Origin: Bdellovibrio sp.
GTDB lineage: Bacteria > Bdellovibrionota > Bdellovibrionia > Bdellovibrionales > Bdellovibrionaceae
Direction: 5' to 3'
Length of the DNA stretch: 15,009 nt
NCBI GenBank assembly: GCA_003176075.1
Contig: PSRN01000244.1
Location: 1-15,009 of the forward strand
Shown here: positions 6,411 through 13,122 of the stretch, piece after piece
How the letters are laid out: the number at the start of each line of letters is the position of its first letter
Numbering within the stretch: position 1 is the first letter of the stretch
Notes under the pieces: generated by a model
What the model was told of the DNA's origin: nothing
The model's database searches: none
The model's input: the letters and a program-made list of their open reading frames with translations, nothing else
Program-made: the position numbers and the translations under genes

Positions 6411-7559
6411 GTGAGCATGAAAACAGAGGCGTTTGCCAGGAAGCGGCCAGTAGAGGGTCCAGCGGCCCGTGGCGTCTGCGGAGGTGCCGCAGGCACCGAC
6501 TTGGGCAGCGGAGGTGCCGACGGAGCCGCCTCGGCGGCGGAGCTCGTCAAGCCACCGACTTGCGGCAGCGCCGCCGCCGCCGCGGCCTTGCCCTCGGGAG
6601 TCTTGGGCCTCCTCGGTGCGGCCACCCTTGGCGTGGTGATGCTGTCGCCGGCCATGACCCTTTATGGCGCATTTGGGCCCGCTTACTTGGCGGCAGGCAA
6701 GGACGCGCCGATCGCCTTTGTCTGGGCCCTGCTGGCCACCCTTCCCACCGCTGTCAGCTATGTGCTTTTGGCGGCGGAGTATCCACTCTCGGGAAGTGCC
6801 GCGAGCTGGGCCCATCTGGCGGCCCCTCGTGGTTTAGCCACATGGTGTGGCTGCATGGTGTTTCTCTATTACTTTACCAATTTCGTGATTCAACCCGTGA
6901 CTCTCGGTGTGTTCGCATCCGATCTGTTGTCGCCCCTGGGACTTCCAGCCGGGATGTTCAGCTACGCGCTCGGAGCTCTGATTTGCCTGACTTGGTCTTC
7001 GTTTTTCGTCTACCGGGGCATTACGGCCGCCAGCCACGGCGCCCTCGGATTCTTGCTTTTTGAAACCTTGGTGGTGGTCGCTTTGTGCGCGACTGTCCTT
7101 TTGAAGACTCCAGCGGAGATTCATTTCAGCATGGAAACCTTTCGTTGGAGTGCTTCGTCAGCCGGAACCTCCGGACTTTTCCGAGCGATGGTGTTTGCGA
7201 CCCTTGCCTATTGTGGTTTTGACGTGGTCAGCACTCTTGCCGAGGAAACCAAAATGGCGCGGCATTTGATTCCGCAGGCGACATTGCTTTCCTTGTTTAC
7301 CTATGCCGGCCTTATCGTTTTCGGTGTCTGGTGCCTCACCTTTGGTGGAAGCGTCGAGGAGCTGCAAGCGGCGGCCTCCGGCAGTCAAATGCCGATTTCC
7401 GCTGTGGCTGCAAAATTCTGGGGGCACGGCTCTCTGGCTGTCAGTGTGCGGCTTCGCCGCCCACGCTTGCTTCTTCCTGCAAGATCTGCAATACCTCCGT
7501 CATGCCCTCATTTGACGTGGTATCTAAAGTTGATTTGCAGGAACTTGACAACGGAGTGA
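6411..7559 (+). pseudogene. APC-superfamily amino-acid permease, 3'-truncated
   Basis: Seven hydrophobic segments can be seen, at about residues 62-90, 98-122, 142-170, 181-200, 208-232, 257-275 and 288-312. The first has the SPAMTLYG break typical of APC transporter helix 1. The stretch with GFDVVSTLAEETKMARHLIP matches the helix 6 to loop region of this superfamily, so the ancestor was probably a cation-coupled amino-acid transporter of the inner membrane. Family members have about 12 helices and 440-500 residues. Here homology-like sequence stops near residue 343 (7440). The remaining 39 residues are an Arg/Pro/Ser-rich read-through that ends inside yajQ. The first 60 residues are an unusual Ala/Gly-rich extension. 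I take GTG at 6411 (AGGG 7 nt upstream) as start; ATG at 6417 is the alternative. Without helices 8-12 it is probably inactive. Confidence 0.7.
7448..7467. repeat. GC-rich palindromic repeat, copy 2, at the permease break
   Basis: GCGGCTTCGCCGCCCACGCT is the exact reverse complement of 4516-4535. Here the left outer arm is shortened (GTGCGGC against GTGGCGGC). It begins within 8 nt of the point where the permease loses its family-like sequence, and ends 34 nt before the yajQ start. This makes it a plausible endpoint of the rearrangement. Confidence 0.65.
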
Positions 7560-7987
7560 ACCAGACCCGGAAGGAAATCGAGAATCGATATGATTTTCGC
7601 GGCTCCCAGTCGGAAGTTCTGTGGGACAAAAAGACCGTTACCATCAAGGCGCCAGACGATTACAAGATGGGGGCGATCAAGGATATACTGCAGTCTAAGC
7701 TCCACCGCCGTGGCATTGATATTTCGGCCCTGGAATTCGCTAAAATCGAACAGATCGGCGGCCGCATGATGAAGCAAGAAGTTAAATTAAAGCAAGGGAT
7801 CGACCGTGAAACGGCGAAAAAAATAAATGGCGCGATTCGCGATTCGAAGCTTAAAGTTCAGCCGCAAATCAATGACGACAAGGTGACAATCACTTCAAAA
7901 AGTATTGATCAGTTGCAGGAATGCATCTCCTTCTTGAAGTCTCAGCAGTTCGGTATGCCCCTGCAGTTTGAGAATATGAGAAGCTGA
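7502..7987 (+). CDS. yajQ: YajQ family nucleotide-binding protein
   Basis: The 161-residue protein starts MPSFDVVSKVDLQELDNGVNQ and contains ENRYDFR, VEAKLKQGI-like (VKLKQGID), AKKINGAIRDSKLKVQPQI and a C-terminal FGMPLQFENMR. These are the hallmarks of the YajQ/UPF0234 family over its full normal length (about 160-163 aa). Family members have two ferredoxin-like RNA-binding-type folds and bind nucleotides; some bind cyclic di-GMP and act as transcription co-regulators. The role here is inferred only from the family. The ATG at 7502 is fixed by homology, but no Shine-Dalgarno sequence precedes it. The upstream 60 nt belong to a repeat and a broken permease, and the permease frame overlaps its first 58 nt. 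Its expression may therefore depend on read-through from upstream. Confidence 0.95.
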   Translation: MPSFDVVSKVDLQELDNGVNQTRKEIENRYDFRGSQSEVLWDKKTVTIKAPDDYKMGAIKDILQSKLHRRGIDISALEFAKIEQIGGRMMKQEVKLKQGIDRETAKKINGAIRDSKLKVQPQINDDKVTITSKSIDQLQECISFLKSQQFGMPLQFENMRS

Positions 7988-8261
7988 GAAGCCTTTCCTG
8001 GTACGAGGGAGCCTGTCTCCGATTGAGTCGAAAATTCGGCGGATCAGCTTCGCTTGTGACAATTCTCTGAAAATCCTGCGGAAATGTCTGGAAAGTCGAC
8101 AAAAAAGCCGAAAGTTAAAACTTGTTCGCAATTTACGCCTTGCGGACAGCTAAAGATGATCCAAAGTTCAGCGTCTCGAAAGCTGTCTAAGTATTTGGAA
8201 TAATGGAACTTTCGTATTGGCATATCCGGTGCACGTTGAAATATGAAAATGGGGGTGTTTG
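7988..8261. other. 274-bp intergenic region without recognised feature
   Basis: The spacer follows yajQ and precedes the basic secreted-protein gene. I see no convincing terminator hairpin with T-run after yajQ and no clear -35/-10 pair. Minus-strand frames of 70-78 codons extend from yajQ into this area. They lack ribosome-binding sites and look like shadows. Confidence 0.5.
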
Positions 8262-8969
8262 GTGGGACGAATCATTTGGGGCGTTGGAGCCCTGGTCGTC
8301 ATGTTGGCCTTCGGCGCTGGGCCAGCGCGGGCCGAAGATGAAGGACCTCGGGTGACCTTGAAGAAAATTAAGCGGACAAAACCTTCCGCGCGAGCTGCGG
8401 TAAAGCACGTGCGACCGATAGGGCATTCGACGGGGCCCAGTCGGAGGATCTCCAATCAAACGCCGGGTGGTCGCTTGCCCGCCTCCTCTGCACAAGCTTC
8501 ACAAGCTGATCACAATCACGCCGTGAGAATGCGCCAGCCAAGAAATCAGCAACTGGAAGTGGGTCAAAAATCGCCGTCTCGGCACACCGGCAAGGAAAAT
8601 CGACAGACGCAGAAGCATCCGGTCACCGCCGTGCGGCCCGGAGGCGCGACCGAAGCTTTGCACTCGACCCCGGTTTTGGTGATTTCATTCAAATTTGTAG
8701 CGATGGAATCAGGCCGGAAGTTATCCCTGGGGGTTGTTGGTTTTCCGCCAGGGGAAAAACTTATCGCTTCCATTTCCATCAATGGAACTTCGCACCAGTT
8801 GGGAGAAATGGTGGTCACGACCAACAAAGCTGGAAATCATGAAGCCGTCATGGAACTGTCAGAAAAAAATTGGTTGGCGGGCTTGCCTGAAATCATTCCG
8901 GTCGGGTCTGTTGTCACGGTGACCCACGGTTCAGAGAAGGTGGCGCTGACCTTGGATAAGAAATCATAG
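8262..8969 (+). CDS. Secreted protein with basic disordered linker, 235 aa
   Basis: The signal peptide is clear (MGRIIWGVGALVVMLAFGAGPARA, cleavage at residue 24). Residues about 25-135 are rich in Arg, Lys, Gln, His, Ser and Pro with almost no hydrophobic residues, so they are predicted to be disordered and strongly basic. Residues about 137-235 form a compact, strand-rich domain (VLVISFKFVAM, LSLGVVGFPPG, LIASISING, GEMVVTTNKAGNHEAVMEL, GSVVTVTHGSEKVALTL). It looks like an Ig-like or other beta-sandwich fold. I chose GTG at 8262 because GGGGG is 6 nt upstream; TTG at 8259 is also possible but too close to it. It is convergent with the lipoprotein gene, 35 nt apart. I do not recognise the family; the basic linker could bind peptidoglycan, LPS or nucleic acid, but this is a guess. 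Confidence 0.75.
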   Translation: MGRIIWGVGALVVMLAFGAGPARAEDEGPRVTLKKIKRTKPSARAAVKHVRPIGHSTGPSRRISNQTPGGRLPASSAQASQADHNHAVRMRQPRNQQLEVGQKSPSRHTGKENRQTQKHPVTAVRPGGATEALHSTPVLVISFKFVAMESGRKLSLGVVGFPPGEKLIASISINGTSHQLGEMVVTTNKAGNHEAVMELSEKNWLAGLPEIIPVGSVVTVTHGSEKVALTLDKKS

Positions 8970-8999
8970 GAAATCATCGGGTGTAAATTATTGGTTGGC

Positions 9000-9010
9000 C
9001 GACCCTACAG
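9000..9010 (-). repeat. Partial copy of the hairpin-repeat core at a stop codon
   Basis: CGACCCTACAG at 9000-9010 is identical to 187-197 and 216-226 in the hairpin array. As at 221-223, the embedded CTA supplies the TAG stop of a minus-strand gene in the same register. The right arm of the hairpin is missing here. It may be a decayed copy or coincidence. Confidence 0.35.
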
Positions 9011-9829
9011 CAAAGCATGAACTTGATCACAACGCACAAGGTACTCCAGGCCGCGCACCGATGTTTCACTTGCATTATCAGGAGTTTCCCGTTCATTGAG
9101 ATCGAAGATCTTTTCCTGCAAGGAAACCATTAGAGTGCTGGCCAATGTGGGGTCTTTGAGATTGCGTAGCAGGATAATAGTTCGATCGGATTCTCCAGCC
9201 TTCAACTTCTTCCATATGACTTGAGCCTCGGGAATTTGCTGCAGAACTTCTGTGATTTGCCTATGATCCCTCTCGGTAATCGATGCAAATGGACCCAGCA
9301 CAATGTTGGCGATTCCACGAGGTTTTTCTATCCGTTTCTTTGCCCATGAAAGCCGGCTTGTCTCTTGTTCTTTAATTGCAACAAAAAAACCGATGTCCGA
9401 ACGGAAATTCCGCAATCTTCCCGACATGATCCTTCCGTCATCATGAGTTGAAGAGAAAAATCCCTCCGCGGAATCCCATTCGTCGTACGAGTATCCAAGT
9501 CCTACGATGATGTCAGTTGTCCTGCTCCAAATCCCAGATAAAAGGGAACGATTAGGGAAGGACTGAGGTGGAGGTACTTCCCGAAGTGCACCCAAGGGAT
9601 AGGAAGCGATCAGGTCGATCATTTCTGTTTGTTCCGCAGCGGTTATTGGCAAGAATCCCAAATTGACAATTCGATCCGCGACTTCCCGAATCTGATTCCT
9701 GGTCGGCCTGCGTTTATAAAGCCGATTGTCATCGCCTCTGGACTGGTTTGTTGTCAGACAATGACAAGCGATTAAGAACGAAAGCAAAAGCTGGCGAGCG
9801 GACAGTAGAGCAGACAGGCGAGTAGACAT
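9005..9829 (-). CDS. Predicted lipoprotein of unknown function, 274 aa
   Basis: The N-terminus has a short hydrophobic core ending in LIAC, a lipobox with Cys22, so the protein is probably lipid-anchored after signal peptidase II processing. The mature part begins with a Thr/Asn/Arg-rich linker. It then has a mixed domain with a Tyr/Trp/acidic patch (GLGYSYDEWDSAEGFF, about 109-124) and several HDD or RDH-type motifs. None forms a set I can assign to an enzyme family. The gene has a good sigma70-like promoter about 70-100 nt upstream. AAGGA lies about 10 nt before the ATG at 9829. The stop codon falls in CTGTAGGGTCG, the same 11-mer that ends the 525-aa gene at the left of the window. It is convergent with the basic secreted-protein gene. 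Confidence 0.75.
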   Translation of the reverse strand: MSTRLSALLSARQLLLSFLIACHCLTTNQSRGDDNRLYKRRPTRNQIREVADRIVNLGFLPITAAEQTEMIDLIASYPLGALREVPPPQSFPNRSLLSGIWSRTTDIIVGLGYSYDEWDSAEGFFSSTHDDGRIMSGRLRNFRSDIGFFVAIKEQETSRLSWAKKRIEKPRGIANIVLGPFASITERDHRQITEVLQQIPEAQVIWKKLKAGESDRTIILLRNLKDPTLASTLMVSLQEKIFDLNERETPDNASETSVRGLEYLVRCDQVHALL

Positions 9830-9899
9830 TAGTTTAGAATCCTTCCCGTGTCAGACGCATCAAGGCTCAACTAAAACTCAAACTATTGGGGCGACCGTC

Positions 9900-9928
9900 A
9901 TCATAAGCCAGCCGATCAATTGTCGCAA
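9900..9928 (-). promoter_or_regulatory. Sigma70-like promoter of the lipoprotein gene
   Basis: On the minus strand, -35 TTGCGA (9928-9923) is followed by an exact 17-nt spacer and -10 TATGAT (9905-9900). The matches to consensus are 4/6 and 5/6. Transcription would start near 9893, giving a leader of about 64 nt before the ATG at 9829. It lies downstream of the hydrolase stop, so the lipoprotein gene can be transcribed independently. Confidence 0.6.
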
Positions 9929-9977
9929 ATTCGCGCCCAAGTTCTCCGCTCCCCCTAAAATTAATTCATAGGTATCA

Positions 9978-10952
9978 TCAGTGGCTGCGAATGAATTCGG
10001 AAGTCAGCCCCAGAAGGTTTGGCAAAGTCGAAGTTAGTCCGAGGGCCTCGCTGATCATTTCATGTCGATTCCCCACCACTTGCAGCTTGGCCTTCATTGT
10101 GTGGCAATTTTCTTCGATTCGATCCACGCGAACGACTTTGTCCTCTGGAGTGTAAATGCACAGCATGGGGACGTGAAGTTCGGTGAGCGCCCATTGTTGC
10201 GATAGGCCCACAAGATTCATCAATTCAGCCACTGCTCGACTGGGGTAATGAGTGGACCAGTAGATTTCGTGGGCGGGAGTGAGTACTCCATACCTTCGTT
10301 CCGGCCCGATAAACAGGCGAGCCCACAAGGGTCCCAAGGGACCCTCCAGGAACATCGCCCCCGCCGCTTGCGGCATGAAATTCGGCGATAACAAGACCAC
10401 GGCCTTGATATGATTTTCTGACTGATGATCGAGAGCGCTCTTGATCGCCAGAAGAGCGCCCGTGGAAGTTCCAACCAACACCACTTGTTCCGCCATTTTT
10501 TTGCCAATTTGATAGGCCTCCTCGCCATCGACCAGCCAGTCCGGCCAGCGCGCATCGCCAAGGTGTAAGGGATTACGAAAGCCGTGTCCGCTCAGCCGCT
10601 GAAGGAAAAGATTCGCCCCGAATTCTTGCGCCAGGCGGGCCATCATGGGCGAGGTGTCGAGGGGGCTGGCCGAAAAACCATGAAAGTAGACAAGACCCAG
10701 TGGAGTTTTCTTTTCGGCTTCGCCAGCCCAATGGACCTGCTTTTGGAAACCCGGATGAAGGTCAGCGAGAAACGGCTTTTCAACTTCCTTGAGGTAGGAT
10801 TCCACGGACTGTCCTTCAATCCGTTGGCTCAATGAGTTTCCCATTGCAGGCTCGCGAATCGGCAAAAGCGGACCGATCAACAAGCTGATCATCGCTACAA
10901 CCGCGACAGTCAAAAAGGCAAAGATGAAATGACGAAGGCGAAATTTGGTCAT
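9978..10952 (-). CDS. Membrane-anchored alpha/beta hydrolase (lipase/esterase-like)
   Basis: A 324-residue serine hydrolase of the alpha/beta fold, closest in look to the monoacylglycerol lipase / S33 (Hydrolase_4) group. Residues about 9-32 form an uncleaved-looking N-terminal hydrophobic anchor. The oxyanion-hole HG motif is at 91-92 (VYFHGFSASP) and the SGHG turn at 121-124. The nucleophile elbow is GTSTG at 161-165 with Ser163. The likely acid is Asp271 (TPEDKVV) and the catalytic base His297 (GNRHEM). All triad members are present, so it should be active, probably on an ester in the envelope; the substrate is unknown. The ATG at 10952 has GGGGAA about 10 nt upstream. It is divergent from the zinc phospholipase/nuclease-like gene across a 118-bp spacer. 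Confidence 0.88.
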   Translation of the reverse strand: MTKFRLRHFIFAFLTVAVVAMISLLIGPLLPIREPAMGNSLSQRIEGQSVESYLKEVEKPFLADLHPGFQKQVHWAGEAEKKTPLGLVYFHGFSASPLDTSPMMARLAQEFGANLFLQRLSGHGFRNPLHLGDARWPDWLVDGEEAYQIGKKMAEQVVLVGTSTGALLAIKSALDHQSENHIKAVVLLSPNFMPQAAGAMFLEGPLGPLWARLFIGPERRYGVLTPAHEIYWSTHYPSRAVAELMNLVGLSQQWALTELHVPMLCIYTPEDKVVRVDRIEENCHTMKAKLQVVGNRHEMISEALGLTSTLPNLLGLTSEFIRSH

Positions 10953-11070
10953 TGAGATTTTTCCCCGTGGCGTCCCACCGCACCAGCAAGAAATGCAAAG
11001 AAGCTTGCCGTTATCGATTGCGCCGCCACCTTATTTGAATACATATATAACCAAAAAGGGAGCGATTACT

Positions 11071-12087
11071 GTGGGTTTCCGGTTTACAGAGCGTGGGCGG
11101 CGATTATTTTTTGCGCCCTTCCTTTGTCTTTTGATAGGGCTCGTTTCGAGTCCGGACGTTCACGCTTGGGGCCGGCACGGCCATCAGATCATCGCGGAGA
11201 CAGCCGCGCTTCTGGCCTCAGATCAACCCATGGCCGAATTTTTAAGGGCCAGGACGTTCGAGCTGGGCTATTACGCCAATGTCCCCGACTTCATGTGGAA
11301 GCGGCTTGCGACTTTCGTCAGGGAAGATCCGCAGCACCGTATGTTTCTGGAGAAATTTGATCGATTTTTTCAGATTCACAAGGAAGTGGATCATCCATTC
11401 GCCCTGCCGCGCGCCGAATTTGACAAGCGCTTTCCTGAGGCCTCAGTGGACTGGGGGCGCGCCTACTGGAGGATTCGCGAACTGGTGGATCGCCTGGGGT
11501 CGATCACTGAGGTTCTCCGTCACCAAAAGGACCTGGTCGGAAAGGAACGGCAGGAAGTGCAGAGCCAGTGGTTGGTTGTCGCTGGTGTTCTCAGCCATTA
11601 TCCGGCCGATCTGGCGATGCCTCTGCACGTCACTGAAAACAACAAGGGTCAGTTAACCCACCAAGAAGGCATTCACCCTTATTTTGAGGAGGCCATGGTC
11701 GATCAGCTGCTCCCGGCTCTTCGCCTTCAAGTGTACACAAAGGCGAGTGAAAAGTGGCCGGAATTCAGCAAGAAAAACGCTAAGAAGACGACCCTTGAAT
11801 TGATCGAAGAGCTGGCGGCTTCATCGCGCTCCGAGATCAAAACCCTGCTCGATATGGATCTTGCTCATCCAAGAACAAATGACCTCAAGGATGCACGCCG
11901 ATATGAACCGTTGATTATCCGAAGAATGGTGGCGGGGAGCCTGGTGGTGGCTGAACTCTACCGGCGCCAGGTCGGCTGGCTGTTTGATGACGTGAAGTTT
12001 TTTCTGGTCACGGGCGAGCCGGCTTTTATTGAACCCGGAGAGGTGGCTTCTCCCGTAAAAGGCCCCAAAGATTCAACTTCGCATTGA
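11071..12087 (+). CDS. Exported zinc-dependent phospholipase C / S1-P1 nuclease-like enzyme
   Basis: The protein has a signal peptide ending VHA at residue 32, so the mature enzyme would start with Trp33. This matters because the amino-terminal Trp is a zinc ligand in this superfamily. The full trinuclear-zinc ligand set can be placed: Trp33, His38 (WGRHGH), Asp73 (VPDF), His108 (VDHPF), then His176-x3-Asp180-x5-His186 (SHYPADLAMPLH), and His202-x3-Glu206 (HPYFE). The last ligand is Glu as in Bacillus phospholipase C, not Asp as in P1 nuclease. The likely reaction is metal-dependent phosphodiester hydrolysis of phospholipid or nucleic acid outside the cytoplasm. I chose GTG at 11071 (338 aa) because AAGGGAG lies about 9 nt upstream and the signal peptide follows directly. 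The frame stays open back to 10945, overlapping the divergent hydrolase start. The C-terminal 100 residues look helical. Confidence 0.85.
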   Translation: MGFRFTERGRRLFFAPFLCLLIGLVSSPDVHAWGRHGHQIIAETAALLASDQPMAEFLRARTFELGYYANVPDFMWKRLATFVREDPQHRMFLEKFDRFFQIHKEVDHPFALPRAEFDKRFPEASVDWGRAYWRIRELVDRLGSITEVLRHQKDLVGKERQEVQSQWLVVAGVLSHYPADLAMPLHVTENNKGQLTHQEGIHPYFEEAMVDQLLPALRLQVYTKASEKWPEFSKKNAKKTTLELIEELAASSRSEIKTLLDMDLAHPRTNDLKDARRYEPLIIRRMVAGSLVVAELYRRQVGWLFDDVKFFLVTGEPAFIEPGEVASPVKGPKDSTSH

Positions 12088-12165
12088 GAATTGGCGCGCA
12101 GCATGGTACTCGTTACTCCCATGCGGACACTTCCATTTGGTGACTTGTGAATTGGAGGGGGCTTT

Positions 12166-13119
12166 TTGAAAAATCGCTCTGTGAGAAATCGGTCTTTGCG
12201 GAACATGCTTGGAATCGTCTTTCATTTTGCGCTTCTATTTCTGGGCCAAATTACTCTGGTGTTGTGGGATGGCTTGGCCGCCGCCGCCCTGATTACAAAA
12301 CCCAAAGTTCTCGTTCAAGAAATATCGCTTCAAAACGTTTCAGATCAAATGATTTTTCCGGGACGGGTGCGGTCGAAGATCGAAGCCCTCGTCAACGCCG
12401 AGAACGAGGGGCTGGTGCAAAGGATCCTGAAGCCCGTCGGATCCTCGGTGCAACGGGGGGAATCCGTTTTGATCATCCAAAACACCGATCCGGTATACAA
12501 GTTCGCGCCGGTTCCGGTACGGGCGCCGACTCAGGGTTTTCTCTCGCGCCTCGATGTTTCCTTGATGTCGAAGGTGGAAAAAGGGGCTTCCTTGTTTTTG
12601 ATCACCGATCCTCGCCAGCTCAAGATTGAAATTGAGATTCCGGCGGCGGATTTGGGGTCCTTTGCCATTGGAACGGTTGGAAAGATAAAAGGGACAACGG
12701 AGGCCCCGCAAGAAGTTCGGATCGTCGGCCTTTCCCCTTTGGTCGATGTCAAGACGGGGACGGCTTCGGCGCAGCTGGAAATCAGCCCGCCGCCCACGCA
12801 CGGTGTTGGCGCCGTGAAAGACAGGGTGTTTCGCGCTGGAATGATCGTCCAAGTGCAGTTCGATTTGAATCCCCGGCAGGGCATTGTGCTGCCGTCCTCG
12901 GCCATCGTCTATAGGGACCGGAAGCCCTTCGTGCAGATTCTCGAAAACGGCAAAGTGATGAAACGACCCGTGGTCATTCGCAGCGAATTGGGGGGCACTA
13001 TTGAGCTGGTCCCCAATCCGAAGGACGAAATTTCCCAAGGCCAGAAAGTCGTGATTCGCGCCAACCGGTACTTGGCCGACGGTGACGAAGTTGAAATTGA
13101 TTCTGGAAAAATAGAGTGA
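12166..13119 (+). CDS. RND efflux periplasmic adaptor (membrane fusion protein), hairpin apparently missing
   Basis: This 317-residue protein is the periplasmic linker of a tripartite efflux pump. The start is TTG at 12166, supported by a very strong GGAGGGGG 5-7 nt upstream and by the signal peptide or anchor that follows (about 14-40). Residues about 72-108 (ALVNAENEGLVQRILKPVGS, QRGESVLI) are the first half of the lipoyl domain. Residues about 117-147 (VRAPTQGFLSRLDV, KVEKGASLFLI) are the second half. Only about 10 residues separate the halves, where most adaptors carry an alpha-helical hairpin of 60 or more. Beta-barrel and membrane-proximal domains follow (about 150-245 and 246-317). The pump gene starts 3 nt after the stop, so the two form an operon. 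No outer-membrane channel gene is seen in the window. Confidence 0.88.
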   Translation: MKNRSVRNRSLRNMLGIVFHFALLFLGQITLVLWDGLAAAALITKPKVLVQEISLQNVSDQMIFPGRVRSKIEALVNAENEGLVQRILKPVGSSVQRGESVLIIQNTDPVYKFAPVPVRAPTQGFLSRLDVSLMSKVEKGASLFLITDPRQLKIEIEIPAADLGSFAIGTVGKIKGTTEAPQEVRIVGLSPLVDVKTGTASAQLEISPPPTHGVGAVKDRVFRAGMIVQVQFDLNPRQGIVLPSSAIVYRDRKPFVQILENGKVMKRPVVIRSELGGTIELVPNPKDEISQGQKVVIRANRYLADGDEVEIDSGKIE

Positions 13120-13122
13120 TTC

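Noticed and set aside
7895..8131. 78-codon minus-strand frame at the end of yajQ
   Set aside because: It largely overlaps yajQ and its 3' spacer, has no clear ribosome-binding site, and its Arg/Phe/Leu-rich composition is typical of a shadow frame.
10327..10342. GGGTCCC-AA-GGGACCC inverted repeat as a terminator
   Set aside because: It lies inside the alpha/beta hydrolase coding sequence (Glu-Gly-Pro-Leu-Gly-Pro) and has no T-run; codon use explains it.
11041..11055. TATAAC at 11046-11051 as -10 box of the zinc enzyme gene
   Set aside because: Transcription would begin inside the ribosome-binding site, and no -35 box lies at the right distance.
11090..11103. 14-nt match to the 4.5-kb palindrome (AGCGTGGGCGGCGA)
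   Set aside because: It is only half of the palindrome, lies inside the signal-peptide coding region and cannot form the hairpin; probably chance in GC-rich sequence.
12101..12124. GCATGG/CCATGC stem after the zinc enzyme gene as an intrinsic terminator
   Set aside because: The stem is only 6 bp, the loop is 12 nt and no T-run follows. The downstream efflux operon has its own strong ribosome-binding site but no clear separate promoter.
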